Positions 21,119-32,985 are shown, counted from the first letter of the stretch. The stretch: DNA of 64,000 bases from Microbacterium lacticum (GCF_006716815.1 NZ_VFPS01000003.1:434001-498000), one strand, 5' to 3'. The notes: generated by a model not told the origin, from the sequence alone. Program-made: numbers and translations.

Positions 21119-22341
21119 CCACGACCACCTCCCCTGCCGACGCCCTCACCGGCGAGCTGATCGCCGCCGAGAACGCGCACGTCGCGCACAACTACCACCC
21201 GCTGCCGGTCGTCGTCGCTCGCGGCGAGGGCGCGTGGGTGACCGACATCGAGGGCAAGCGGTACCTCGACCTGCTGTCGGCGTACTCCGCGCTGAACTTC
21301 GGGCACCGCCACCCCGCGCTCGTCGCCGCCGCGACCGAGCAGCTCGGCCGCGTCACGCTCACCAGCCGCGCGTTCCACAACGACCGGCTCGGACCGTTCG
21401 CCGACGCCCTCGCGGCGCTCTGCGGCAAAGACATGGTGCTGCCGATGAACACCGGCGCCGAGGCCGTCGAGACGGGCATCAAGCTCGCCCGCGCCTGGGC
21501 CTACCGCGTCAAGGGCGTGCCGGAGGGCGCGGCCTCGATCGTCGTCGCCGACGGCAACTTCCACGGGCGCACGACGACGATCGTCGGCTTCAGCGACGAC
21601 CCGCAGGCACGCGAGGACTTCGGGCCGTTCGCGCCCGGGTTCGTCTCGGTGCCGTACGGGGATGCCGAGGCCATCGCCGCGGCGATCGACGAGAACACCG
21701 CCGCCGTGCTCGTCGAGCCGATCCAGGGCGAGGCGGGCGTCGTGATCCCGCCCGAGGGCTACCTGCGCGCGATCCGCGAGATCTGCGACGAGCGGGGCGT
21801 GCTGTTCATCGCCGACGAGATCCAGTCGGGCCTCGCCCGGGTCGGCACGACGTTCGCGTGCGACCGCGAGGGCGTCGTGCCCGACGTGTACCTCCTCGGA
21901 AAGGCCCTCGGCGGAGGCATCCTGCCCCTCTCCGCCGTCGTCGCCGACGCCGATGTGCTCGGGGTCATCCGCCCCGGCGAGCACGGCTCGACGTTCGGGG
22001 GCAACCCGCTCGCCTGCGCCGTCGGACTGCGGGTGGTCGAGATGCTCGCCTCGGGCGAGTTCCAGACCCGCGCGCAGGCGCTCGGCGAGCACCTCGCCGC
22101 CTCCCTCGACGCCCTCATCGGCCACGGCGTCACCGCGACGCGCGTCGCGGGCCTGTGGGCCGGCGTCGACATCGACCCGGCGTTCGGCACCGGGCGCGAG
22201 ATCGCCGAGAAGCTCCTCCACCGCGGCGTGCTCGTGAAGGACACCCACGGCCAGACGATCCGCATCGCGCCGCCGCTCGTCGTGCGCGCCACCGAGCTCG
22301 ACTGGGCCGTCGAGCAGCTCCGCCTCGTCCTCGCCGGCTGA
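21115..22341 (+). CDS. rocD: Ornithine--oxo-acid aminotransferase
   Basis: 408-residue class III PLP aminotransferase converting ornithine plus 2-oxoglutarate to glutamate semialdehyde plus glutamate. Visible are AHNYHPLPVVVARGEGAWVTDIEG, FGHRHPALVAA, MNTGAEAVETGIKLARAW, FIADEIQSGLARVG and the PLP lysine in LLGKALGGG. The length and the NYHPLPVV start are typical of ornithine rather than acetylornithine aminotransferase. Its product is the substrate of the PutA second domain 2-6 kb upstream. GAGGAAAG lies just before the start inside ddaH. Confidence 0.92.
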   Translation: MTTTTSPADALTGELIAAENAHVAHNYHPLPVVVARGEGAWVTDIEGKRYLDLLSAYSALNFGHRHPALVAAATEQLGRVTLTSRAFHNDRLGPFADALAALCGKDMVLPMNTGAEAVETGIKLARAWAYRVKGVPEGAASIVVADGNFHGRTTTIVGFSDDPQAREDFGPFAPGFVSVPYGDAEAIAAAIDENTAAVLVEPIQGEAGVVIPPEGYLRAIREICDERGVLFIADEIQSGLARVGTTFACDREGVVPDVYLLGKALGGGILPLSAVVADADVLGVIRPGEHGSTFGGNPLACAVGLRVVEMLASGEFQTRAQALGEHLAASLDALIGHGVTATRVAGLWAGVDIDPAFGTGREIAEKLLHRGVLVKDTHGQTIRIAPPLVVRATELDWAVEQLRLVLAG

Positions 22342-22399
22342 CGCCGCCTGAGACCTGGATGCCGGGGCATCCGTCACACTCACGAAACACGTCGCCGAC

Positions 22400-22405
22400 T
22401 AGTGT
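22400..22405 (+). promoter_or_regulatory. -10 hexamer of the ATP-grasp operon
   Basis: TAGTGT, six bases before ATG 22412. The gap contains GAAGG, so a weak ribosome site is also possible. Confidence 0.5.
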
Positions 22406-22411
22406 CGAAGG

Positions 22412-24109
22412 ATGGGTGATCTGTTCGACGGCTACGGCTCCACGCTGGCGCCGCGCAAGACCGCGTCGGGCGTGCCGCCGTTCGACGAGATGTTCGAGGC
22501 GCCCGAGCACGCTGCCGACGGGGGAGCGTCGCGCGAGGCGTACCGGGAGCTGCATCAGGCGCTCGCCCGCCTCACGCAGGAGGAGCTGCGCGGGCGCTCC
22601 GAGTCGCTCGCCAGCTCGTACCTCGCACAGGGCGTCACGTTCGACTTCGCCGGCGAGGAGCGGCCGTTCCCGCTCGACGCGGTGCCGCGCGTCATCGCGT
22701 ACGACGAGTGGGCGCGCGTCGAGAAGGGCGTGCAGCAGCGCGTGAAGGCACTCGAGGCGTTCCTCGACGACGCGTACGGCCGCCAGTACTGCGTCCGTGA
22801 CGGCGTGCTGCCGGCGGCGCTCATCGCCAGCTCGCAGTACTTCTACCGCCAGGCGGCGGGCATCCACTCCGCCAACGGCGTGCGCATCCAGGTCGCCGGC
22901 ATCGACCTGATCCGCGACGAGCACGGCGAGATGCGGGTGCTCGAAGACAACGTGCGCGTGCCCTCCGGCGTCAGCTACGTCATCTCGAACCGCCGCGTCA
23001 TGGCGCAGACCCTGCCCGAGCTGTTCCACTCGATGCGCGTGCAGCCGGTCGGCGACTACCCGAACAAGCTGCTCCAGGCGCTGCGGAACGCCGCGCCGCC
23101 CGGCGTCGACGACCCGAACGTCGTCGTGCTGACACCGGGCGTCTACAACTCGGCCTACTTCGAGCACACGCTGCTCGCCCGCCTCATGGGTGTCGAGCTC
23201 GTCGAGGGGCGCGACCTGCAGTGCATGGGCGGCAAGGTGTTCATGCGCACGACGCGCGGCCCCAAGCGGGTCGATGTCATCTACCGCCGGGTCGACGACG
23301 ACTTCCTCGACCCGCTGCAGTTCCGTGCCGACTCGATGCTGGGCGCCCCCGGCCTCATGCTCGCGGCGCGCCTGGGCAACGTCACGATCGCCAACGCCGT
23401 CGGCAACGGCGTCGCCGACGACAAGCTGCTCTACACGTACGTTCCCGACCTCATCCGCTACTACCTCGCCGAAGACCCGATCCTGAAGAACGTCGACACG
23501 TGGCGGCTCGAAGAGCCCGACGCGCTCGAAGAGGTGCTCGACCGGCTCGACGAGCTCGTCGTCAAACCGGTCGACGGCTCGGGCGGCAAGGGGCTCGTCG
23601 TCGGACCGGATGCCTCGCCCGCCGAGCTCGAGAAGCTCCGCAAGAAGCTCATCGCCGACCCCCGCGGCTGGATCGCGCAGCCGGTCGTGATGCTCTCGAC
23701 GATCCCGACACTCGTCGAAGACGGCATGCGCCCGCGGCACGCCGACCTCCGCCCCTTCGCCGTCAACAACGGCGATGAGGTGTGGGTGCTGCCCGGCGGC
23801 CTCACCCGCGTCGCCCTCCCCGAGGGACAGCTCGTGGTGAACTCGTCGCAGGGCGGCGGGTCGAAGGACACCTGGATCGTCGGGGGCGACGCACCGCGCC
23901 GCGGACCGCGCGAGCTGCAGGAGCCCGGCGGGCTCGCGGGGCTCGTCGCCGACCAGGCATCCGTCACGCAGGCGATCCCGATCATCTACGACGCGCAGGG
24001 GCCGCTCGCCACCGCCCCGTCGACGCCGGGGCCGCTCACCGAGCAGCAGGAGCAGCAGCAGCAGTCCGGCGCCGCCGGCGCGACGCCCTCGCGAGGTGCC
24101 GCATGCTGA
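22412..24109 (+). CDS. Circularly permuted ATP-grasp protein (DUF404/407 type)
   Basis: 565 residues. Characteristic segments are FRQAAGIHSANGVRIQVAGIDLIRDEHGEMRVLEDNVRVPSGVSYV-type sequence (in parts near 150-195), VVVLTPGVYNSAYFEH, GNGVADDKLLYTYVPDLIRYYL and VKPVDGSGGKGLVVGPDA (nucleotide-binding loop), then GWIAQPV. The family is predicted to form amide bonds, perhaps peptide ligation, using ATP; no substrate is established. It is followed with a seven-base overlap by an alpha-E gene and then a transglutaminase gene, the classical three-gene association. The C-terminal 35 residues are Gln-rich and variable. Confidence 0.88.
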   Translation: MGDLFDGYGSTLAPRKTASGVPPFDEMFEAPEHAADGGASREAYRELHQALARLTQEELRGRSESLASSYLAQGVTFDFAGEERPFPLDAVPRVIAYDEWARVEKGVQQRVKALEAFLDDAYGRQYCVRDGVLPAALIASSQYFYRQAAGIHSANGVRIQVAGIDLIRDEHGEMRVLEDNVRVPSGVSYVISNRRVMAQTLPELFHSMRVQPVGDYPNKLLQALRNAAPPGVDDPNVVVLTPGVYNSAYFEHTLLARLMGVELVEGRDLQCMGGKVFMRTTRGPKRVDVIYRRVDDDFLDPLQFRADSMLGAPGLMLAARLGNVTIANAVGNGVADDKLLYTYVPDLIRYYLAEDPILKNVDTWRLEEPDALEEVLDRLDELVVKPVDGSGGKGLVVGPDASPAELEKLRKKLIADPRGWIAQPVVMLSTIPTLVEDGMRPRHADLRPFAVNNGDEVWVLPGGLTRVALPEGQLVVNSSQGGGSKDTWIVGGDAPRRGPRELQEPGGLAGLVADQASVTQAIPIIYDAQGPLATAPSTPGPLTEQQEQQQQSGAAGATPSRGAAC

Positions 24110-25035
24110 GCCGCATCGCCGAGTCGCTCTTCTGGATCGGGCGCTACATCGAGCGCGCCGACGGCACCGCGCGCATCCTCGACGTGCACCTGCAGCTCCT
24201 CCTCGAAGACCCCTGGATCGAGGAGGACACCGCGTGCCGCTCGATCATGGGCGTCATGGGCTCGGTGCCGCCCCGTGACGACGTGCGCGTCACCCGCGGC
24301 GACGTGCTCACGAGCCTCGCCATCGACCGCACCAACCCGTCGAGCATCGCCTACGCCGTGCAGTCGGCCCGCGAGAACGCGCGCCGGGCCCGCGAGATCG
24401 TGTCGACGGAGCTGTGGGAGACGCTGAACACGACGTATTCACGGACGCCTCGGCGCATCAACAACGAGAAGGCGCACGAGTTCTTCCAGTGGGTGCGCGA
24501 GCGGTCGGCGCTCGCCGTCGGCGTCACCGACTCGTCGACGAGCCGTGACGAGGCCTGGCAGTTCCTGACGCTCGGGCGCGCGATCGAGCGCACCGACATG
24601 ACCGCGCGGCTGCTCGCGACGCGGGCGCTGACCGAGGCATCCGGCCCGTCCTGGACGACGATCCTCCGCTCCTGCGGCGCCTACGAGGCGTATCTGCGCA
24701 CCTACCGCGGCATGCCGAGCGCGGCCAATGCGGCCGAGTTCCTGCTGCTCGACCGGCTGTTCCCGCGGTCGGTGATCCACTCGATCACCGTCGCGGAGAA
24801 CTGCATGAGCGCGATCGACCCCGTCGCCGACCGCGTCGGGCACTCGAACACCGTGCTGCGGGCGCTCGGCCGCATCCGCAACGACCTCGAGTACCGGCCG
24901 ATCGAGGAGATCCTGCGCGACCTGCCCGAGCACATGGAGCAGGTGCAGAAGGTGACCCGCGAGGCGTCGGAGGCGATCCGCGACCGGTTCTTCCCCACGC
25001 ACGCCGAGCCCAGCTGGATCGGAGAGACCTCATGA
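24103..25035 (+). CDS. Alpha-E domain protein (DUF403)
   Basis: 310 residues, almost all alpha-helical. It starts with the family hallmark MLSRIAESLFWIGRYIERADGTARILDVH and has GRAIERTDMTARLL and RNDLEYRP further on. The biochemical role is unknown; the domain is nearly always encoded beside permuted ATP-grasp proteins and transglutaminases. The start overlaps the upstream stop (ATGCTGA), and its own stop overlaps the ATG of a 19-codon ORF (ATGA), so the operon is tightly coupled. Confidence 0.9.
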   Translation: MLSRIAESLFWIGRYIERADGTARILDVHLQLLLEDPWIEEDTACRSIMGVMGSVPPRDDVRVTRGDVLTSLAIDRTNPSSIAYAVQSARENARRAREIVSTELWETLNTTYSRTPRRINNEKAHEFFQWVRERSALAVGVTDSSTSRDEAWQFLTLGRAIERTDMTARLLATRALTEASGPSWTTILRSCGAYEAYLRTYRGMPSAANAAEFLLLDRLFPRSVIHSITVAENCMSAIDPVADRVGHSNTVLRALGRIRNDLEYRPIEEILRDLPEHMEQVQKVTREASEAIRDRFFPTHAEPSWIGETS

Positions 25036-25091
25036 CCCCTCGACAGGCGGAGGCGGCGCGCGCCGCCGGCGGGCGGGTGAGCCGGCGATGA
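25032..25091 (+). CDS. 19-codon linking ORF between alpha-E and transglutaminase genes
   Basis: An ATG at 25032 opens a 19-residue frame (MTPRQAEAARAAGGRVSRR) that overlaps the alpha-E stop as ATGA and whose own TGA overlaps the transglutaminase ATG as ATGA. It fills the whole gap exactly. It may serve only to carry ribosomes across the gap; no protein function is claimed. GGCGG runs inside it are poor ribosome sites for the next gene, which fits a coupling role. Confidence 0.35.
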   Translation: MTPRQAEAARAAGGRVSRR

Positions 25092-25933
25092 TGCGACTGC
25101 GGATCGAGCACGCGACCGGGTTCCGCTACCCGGGCGACGTGGGCGCGTCGTACAACGAGGCGCGCATGCTGCCCGGATCGACCGATGCGCAGTTCGTGCT
25201 GAGCTCGCAGCTGGAGATCGACCCGTCGACCAGCGTGAACTACTACACCGACTACTTCGGCACGCGGGTCGCCGCGTTCGACGTGCTCGCCGGCCACAGC
25301 GCGCTCGACATCACCGCCCGCTCGCTCGTCGAGGTGCGCCCGCGGCCGGTCGAGTTCCCCGACATCGGCTGGGATCGCCTCGAGCGGGAGAGCGCCCGCG
25401 CGATCGAGACGGTCGAGATGCTCGGCCAGTCGGGGCGCACCGAGCCGCACCCCGAGGTGGCCGAGATCGCCCACTCGATCGCGGGGCAGCACGACAACCC
25501 GGGGCGGGCCGCCCTCGCCATCGCGACCGCGATCGGCGACGCGGTGGAGTACATGCCCGGCATCACAGGAGTGCACTCGACCGGCGCCGAGGCGTGGGTG
25601 GAGCGGAAGGGCGTCTGTCAGGACATCACCCACATCACCCTCGGGGCGCTCCGCGAAGTCGGCATCCCCGCGCGCTACGTGTCGGGATACCTGCACCCGA
25701 GCATCCACCCCGAGGTCGGGGTCGGCGTCACCGGCGAGTCGCACGCGTGGGTGGAGTGGTTCACGGGTGACTGGGAGGGCTTCGACCCGACCAACCGGGT
25801 CGAGATCGGCGACCGGCACGTGCTCGTCGGCCGGGGCCGCGACTACAACGACGTGCCGCCGTTGCGCGGTGTCTACGCCGGTCCCTACAAGAGCGACCTG
25901 CACGTGCAGGTGACGATCACCCGCGAGGCGTAG
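25088..25933 (+). CDS. Transglutaminase-like cysteine peptidase family protein
   Basis: 281 residues: an N-terminal bacterial transglutaminase-like beta domain (LRIEHATGFRYPGDVGASYNEARMLP) and a papain-like core with the triad Cys in ERKGVCQDITH, His in GESHAWVEWF and Asp in WEGFDPTNR. Members act as amidases or transglutaminases on unknown peptides. It is the third gene of the ATP-grasp/alpha-E operon and is reached through a 19-codon linker ORF. No signal peptide is seen, so it should be cytoplasmic. Confidence 0.9.
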   Translation: MMRLRIEHATGFRYPGDVGASYNEARMLPGSTDAQFVLSSQLEIDPSTSVNYYTDYFGTRVAAFDVLAGHSALDITARSLVEVRPRPVEFPDIGWDRLERESARAIETVEMLGQSGRTEPHPEVAEIAHSIAGQHDNPGRAALAIATAIGDAVEYMPGITGVHSTGAEAWVERKGVCQDITHITLGALREVGIPARYVSGYLHPSIHPEVGVGVTGESHAWVEWFTGDWEGFDPTNRVEIGDRHVLVGRGRDYNDVPPLRGVYAGPYKSDLHVQVTITREA

Positions 25934-25946
25934 GCGCGGGCGCCCG

Positions 25947-25952
25947 TAGACT
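25947..25952 (+). promoter_or_regulatory. -10 hexamer for leaderless TetR gene
   Basis: TAGACT, six bases before ATG 25959. Confidence 0.55.
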
Positions 25953-25958
25953 CGCGCT

Positions 25959-26537
25959 ATGGGATCGGGATGGCGCGCGTCGCAGAAGGCGAGCCGTCGC
26001 GCCGACCTGCTGCGGGCGGCCGCGAGCCTGTTCGCTGAGCGCGGGTTCGCCGCGGTGTCCACCGTGGAGCTCGGGGATGCCGTGGGCATGAGTGGGCCCG
26101 CGCTGTATAACTACGTCCGCAGCAAGGACGAGCTGCTGCAGGAGCTGCTGCAGGGCGCGAGCGAGCAGCTCGTCGCGGGGGCACGGGACATCCTCGGCGG
26201 CGACCTATCTGCACACGCGACGCTCGTCGCGCTCATCGGCTTCTACATCGACTTCGCCACGAGCGAGCCCGACATCATCCGCATCCAGGACCGCGAGCTC
26301 GCCCAGCTGCCGGTGGAGGTCAACCGTCGCGTGCGCGGGCTGCAGCGGGAGTACGTGCAGATCTGGGACGGCGTGCTCGCCCGAGTCTGCCCCGACCTCA
26401 CCGAGCCCGAGCGTCAGGTGCGCCTGCTCGGCACCTTCGGACTGCTGAACTCGACGCCGTACTCCGCGCCCGCCACGCAGGCGGACGCCGGCCGGATCCT
26501 CGCGGCCATGGCGCTGCGCGCGCTCGTCGAGGGGTAG
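25959..26537 (+). CDS. TetR-family regulator, possible acyl-CoA carboxylase repressor
   Basis: 192 residues. The HTH is seen in RRADLLRAAASLFAERGFAAVSTVELGDAVGMSGPALYNYVRSKDELLQELL, with the classical YNYVRSKDELL ending. The C-terminal domain resembles TetR regulators that sit beside acyl-CoA catabolism genes. It converges on the carboxylase alpha gene. The double palindrome upstream of the carboxylase operon (30279-30317) is a candidate target. The mRNA is probably leaderless. Confidence 0.85.
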   Translation: MGSGWRASQKASRRADLLRAAASLFAERGFAAVSTVELGDAVGMSGPALYNYVRSKDELLQELLQGASEQLVAGARDILGGDLSAHATLVALIGFYIDFATSEPDIIRIQDRELAQLPVEVNRRVRGLQREYVQIWDGVLARVCPDLTEPERQVRLLGTFGLLNSTPYSAPATQADAGRILAAMALRALVEG

Positions 26538-26591
26538 GGGGCGCGGGGCGTCGGTGTCGCCGCCGGCGTGCCGCCGGGTCGCCGCGCCCGC

Positions 26592-28658
<2,067 letters not shown>

Positions 28659-28662
28659 GGCA

Positions 28663-30243
<1,581 letters not shown>

Positions 30244-30276
30244 CACGGTTCGCCCTTCCTCGCGGTGCGCTCGCTC

Positions 30277-30319
30277 GATTACTGATCAGTAACCGCATTC
30301 AGATTACTGATCGGTAATC
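30277..30319. promoter_or_regulatory. Two tandem TetR-type operators upstream of acyl-CoA carboxylase genes
   Basis: GATTACTGATCAGTAAC at 30277-30293 contains a perfect 14-bp palindrome (TTACTGATCAGTAA). GATTACTGATCGGTAATC at 30302-30319 is an almost perfect second copy. The two centres are 25 bp apart and lie 35-75 bp before the beta-subunit start, so binding should block transcription. Confidence 0.7.
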
Positions 30320-30551
30320 GAGTTGTCCAGTGTCGGCGCGCGGTTGACCGTCCGGATGCCTGCGGCACAGGATGGGCGGATGACCTCCGAGACGGCGCGC
30401 GGCCGCGCGACGCGGACGATGCCCGCGACCGCCTTCGAGATGCTGCTACCGCGCCCCGTGTGGGTCGTCGTCGCGGTCGGCATGGCCCCTGCGCGGGTCG
30501 CGCCGCATCTCGGTCATGGTGCTCCTCTCCGCGCTCGCGACGAGCGCCTTC
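30320..30551. other. Non-coding or decayed stretch
   Basis: Short frames exist but none has family features or codon bias that I can support. A fragment reading MPATAFEMLLPRPVWVVVAVGM could be a gene remnant. Nothing else is identified. Confidence 0.3.
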
Positions 30552-30656
30552 GCCGAGCCGCCACGCCGCGGCCGAGCCGCTACGCCGCGGCCGAGCCGCT
30601 ACGCCGCGGGCGGTGCAGACCGTGACGGCTGGCACGCCGCGTAGCGGCTCGCGGGG
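30552..30656. repeat. Repeat cassette A: three 19-bp units plus inverted arm
   Basis: Units GCCGAGCCGCYACGCCGCG at 30552-30570, 30571-30589 and 30590-30608 are followed by GGCGGTGCAGACCGTG and the inverted arm GCGTAGCGGCTC at 30639-30650. The units and the arm can pair into a hairpin. A near copy lies at 30848-30952. Confidence 0.75.
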
Positions 30657-30741
30657 CGTGGGGTTGGCATGGGGGACGGGGCGTGGTGCCAGGTGGCTTG
30701 CATCCCAGGAGTGGAGGAGGCCGGGCAGCGCGGCTCCGGCG

Positions 30742-30789
30742 TGAGAAACCAGCGGTGAGTCGAGACACCACGTGGTGCGTGGTTTCTCA
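30742..30789. repeat. Inverted repeat with internal 12-bp palindrome
   Basis: TGAGAAACCA at 30742-30751 pairs perfectly with TGGTTTCTCA at 30780-30789. Between them is the perfect palindrome CACCACGTGGTG at 30766-30777. A third GTGGTTTCTC-like string follows at about 30799. This looks like a small dispersed palindromic element. Confidence 0.6.
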
Positions 30790-30847
30790 GGGCGGGAGTG
30801 GTTTCTCGGTGGGGGCTGTGCCCGCCGGGGCCCGAGCCGAACCCGAC

Positions 30848-30952
30848 GCCGAGCCGCTACGCGGTGGCCGAGCCGCTACGCGGTGGCCGAGCCGCTACGC
30901 GGCGGGCGGTACAGATCGTGGTGGGTGGCACGCGGCGTAGCGGCTCGCGGGG
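30848..30952. repeat. Repeat cassette B: three 19-bp units plus inverted arm
   Basis: Units of the GCCGAGCCGCTACGCGGTG type at 30848-30866, 30867-30885 and 30886-30904 are followed by GGCGGTACAGATCGTG and the arm GCGTAGCGGCTC at 30935-30946. It is the same design as cassette A in the same orientation, 296 bp apart. Confidence 0.75.
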
Positions 30953-30970
30953 GAGTAGGGGAGGCCAGGG

Positions 30971-32377
30971 TCAGGCGGTGCGGCGGCGGGGGGTGTCGCG
31001 GGTGAGGTCGGGCACGCGCACGTCGGGGAGCGAGATCGGCGTGGTCGCGGCGACCTCGTCGCTGAACTCCTCGGGGGCGACGGGGTCGACGATCGAGATC
31101 GGCCGCGTCTCGTCGAGCGACAGGGCGAAGCGGCGCGTCTCGTGCCGGTGCAGGCGCCCGGACAACACCAGCCATCCGAACCCGATGCCGAAGGCGACGA
31201 GCGCCATCACCGCGCCGAGCAGGATCGCGATCCGCGGGCCGAACTCCGCCGCGACCCAGCCGACGACGGGAGCGCCGAGCGGGGTGCCGCCCATGAGGAT
31301 CGCCATGTACAGCGCGAGCACGCGGCCGCGCAGCGCCGGGTCGGTCGTCGTCTGCACGTAGCCGTTCGCCGTCGTGAGCGTCGTCACGCTCGCGAACCCC
31401 GTCACCATGAGGGCCGCCGCGTAGAGCCAGTACGTCGGCATGAGCGCCGACAGCCCGATCGAGACGCCGAACAACCCCATGCCCATGATGACGAGGCGGA
31501 TCCGCGCGCGATCGCGCCGGGCGGCCAGCAGCGCGCCGGCGAGCGAGCCGATCGCGAGGATCGAGCTCAGCAGCCCGTAGCCGTCGGCCGACTGGCCGAA
31601 CTCGAGCGCCATCGTCGAGGCGAAGATCGGGAAGTTCATGCCGAACGCGCCGAGGAGGAACACCATCACGAACGTCACGAGCAGGTCGGGGCGGCCGCCG
31701 ACGTAGCGGAACCCGTCGGCCAGCCGCGACGCGCCGGTCGCCTTCACGCGCGGCACGAGTTCGTCGACCCGGATGCGCCACAGTGCCACGAGCATCGCGA
31801 GGAACGTCACGGCGTTCACGAGGAACACCCAGCCGGTGCCGACCGCGACGATCACGATGCCGGCGACGGCCGGCCCGATCATGCGGGCGACGTTGAAGGA
31901 TGCCGCGTTCAGCGCGACGGCGTTCGACGCGTTCTCCCGGTCGACGAGGTCGGAGACGAACGCCTGCCGCGTGGGATTGTCGAACGCGGCGACGAACCCG
32001 AGCAGCAGCGCGAACACGTACATGAGCGGCAGGGTCATCAGCCCGTTCAGCAGCAACACCCCGATGATCGCGCCGACGATGAGGAGCGACGACTGCGTCA
32101 CCATGAGCAGCCGGCGTCGGTCGAACCGGTCGGCGACCCACCCGGTCACGCTGACGAGGAGCAGCGGCGGCGCGAACTGCAGCGCCATCGTGAGCCCCAT
32201 CGCGCCCGCGTCGTTGTCGGTGAGGACGGTGAGCACGACCCAGCTGAGCGCGGTCGCCTGCATCCAGGCGCCCACATTCGAGACGAGGGCGCCAATGAAC
32301 CAGACGCGGTAGTTGAAGATGGCGAAGGAGCGGAACATCGCGTTCCCCGTCTTCGCGTCTGCGGTTCTCCTGCTCAT
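30971..32377 (-). CDS. MFS transporter (enterobactin-exporter-like)
   Basis: 468 residues with about twelve hydrophobic helices, starting FRSFAIFNYRVWFIGALVSNVGAWMQATALSWVVLTVLT. The loop GWVADRFDRRRLLMVTQS between helices 2 and 3 is the MFS signature, and DNPTRQAFVSDLV is typical of the EntS-like MFS_3 group. A 70-residue cytoplasmic tail follows. The start overlaps the MarR stop as ATGA, so the MarR protein very likely controls this exporter. Substrate unknown; drug or siderophore export is usual for the group. Confidence 0.9.
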   Translation of the reverse strand: MSRRTADAKTGNAMFRSFAIFNYRVWFIGALVSNVGAWMQATALSWVVLTVLTDNDAGAMGLTMALQFAPPLLLVSVTGWVADRFDRRRLLMVTQSSLLIVGAIIGVLLLNGLMTLPLMYVFALLLGFVAAFDNPTRQAFVSDLVDRENASNAVALNAASFNVARMIGPAVAGIVIVAVGTGWVFLVNAVTFLAMLVALWRIRVDELVPRVKATGASRLADGFRYVGGRPDLLVTFVMVFLLGAFGMNFPIFASTMALEFGQSADGYGLLSSILAIGSLAGALLAARRDRARIRLVIMGMGLFGVSIGLSALMPTYWLYAAALMVTGFASVTTLTTANGYVQTTTDPALRGRVLALYMAILMGGTPLGAPVVGWVAAEFGPRIAILLGAVMALVAFGIGFGWLVLSGRLHRHETRRFALSLDETRPISIVDPVAPEEFSDEVAATTPISLPDVRVPDLTRDTPRRRTA

Positions 32378-32805
32378 CGCGCCGCCACCTCTCGCATGAT
32401 GGCGGCTGCGTCGTGCAGCGTCGCGCGCTGCGCGGGGCTGAGGGCGGCGAAGGCCTGCTCGAGCCACGAGTCGCGGCGGCGCACGGTCTCGGCGACGACG
32501 CCGCGGCCCGCGTCGGTGAGGGCGATGTTGACCTTGCGCCGGTCGGCCACGTCGGGGGTGCGGGTGAGGTAGCCCGACTCCTCGAGGAAGTTGACGGTGC
32601 GGTTCATCGACGGCGCCGAGACGCGCTCGCGGTCGGCGAGCTCGCCGAGGGTGTGCGGTCCGTGGTTCGACAGTGCCGCCAGGACGGCGAACTGCCCGTC
32701 GCTCATCGAGTCGACCGCGCGCTGCGAGCGCAGGCGGCGGGCGAGCCGGAAGGTCGCCATGCGGAAATCTGAGGCCTCATCGGCCGATGCGGGATCACTG
32801 TTCAT
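32374..32805 (-). CDS. MarR-family transcriptional regulator
   Basis: 143 residues. The winged helix is seen in SMSDGQFAVLAALSNHGPHTLGELADRERVSAPSMNRTVNFLEESGYLTRTPDVADRRKVNIALTDAG, with the DRR wing motif. ATG 32805 is chosen because the family N-terminus begins there and the palindrome lies immediately upstream; 32820 would place coding sequence inside the operator. It is translationally coupled to the MFS gene and probably represses both. Confidence 0.9.
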   Translation of the reverse strand: MNSDPASADEASDFRMATFRLARRLRSQRAVDSMSDGQFAVLAALSNHGPHTLGELADRERVSAPSMNRTVNFLEESGYLTRTPDVADRRKVNIALTDAGRGVVAETVRRRDSWLEQAFAALSPAQRATLHDAAAIMREVAAR

Positions 32806-32810
32806 ACAGA

Positions 32811-32842
32811 TACTTAGCATAGCTCATTAGCTGTGCTAAGTA
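32811..32842. promoter_or_regulatory. Long palindromic MarR operator
   Basis: Arms TACTTAGCATAGCT (32811-32824) and AGCTGTGCTAAGTA (32829-32842) are reverse complements apart from one base and flank CATT. The site lies directly before the marR start in an AT-rich patch, the expected place for autoregulation. Confidence 0.7.
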
Positions 32843-32861
32843 AAGGGTGAGCTGACGCCGG

Positions 32862-32985
32862 CTACTCCCCGGATTCCGCCGCCCGCGCCCCCGTGTCCGA
32901 CCCCGCCTCGGCCGAGTCCCCCACCCCGCCCGGGTCCCCATCGCCCGACCCCCGGCGCTGACCCCGCCCGAGCGGGATCGTGGCG
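32862..32985 (-). pseudogene. Severed 3' end of the DHA2 transporter gene
   Basis: Removing the insertion element and one copy of ACTAGG joins the frame at 34056 to this stretch, which then reads VATIPLGRG and a Gly/Asp/Ala-rich tail up to a TAG at 32862-32864. The joined gene has exactly 557 codons (1671 bases), strong evidence that this is the original C-terminus. It is not translated as part of any gene now. Confidence 0.8.

Noticed and set aside
30323..30625. Possible 100-codon gene in the repeat spacer
   Set aside because: It runs into the repeat cassette and ends in Arg-rich repeats. No ribosome site or motif supports it.
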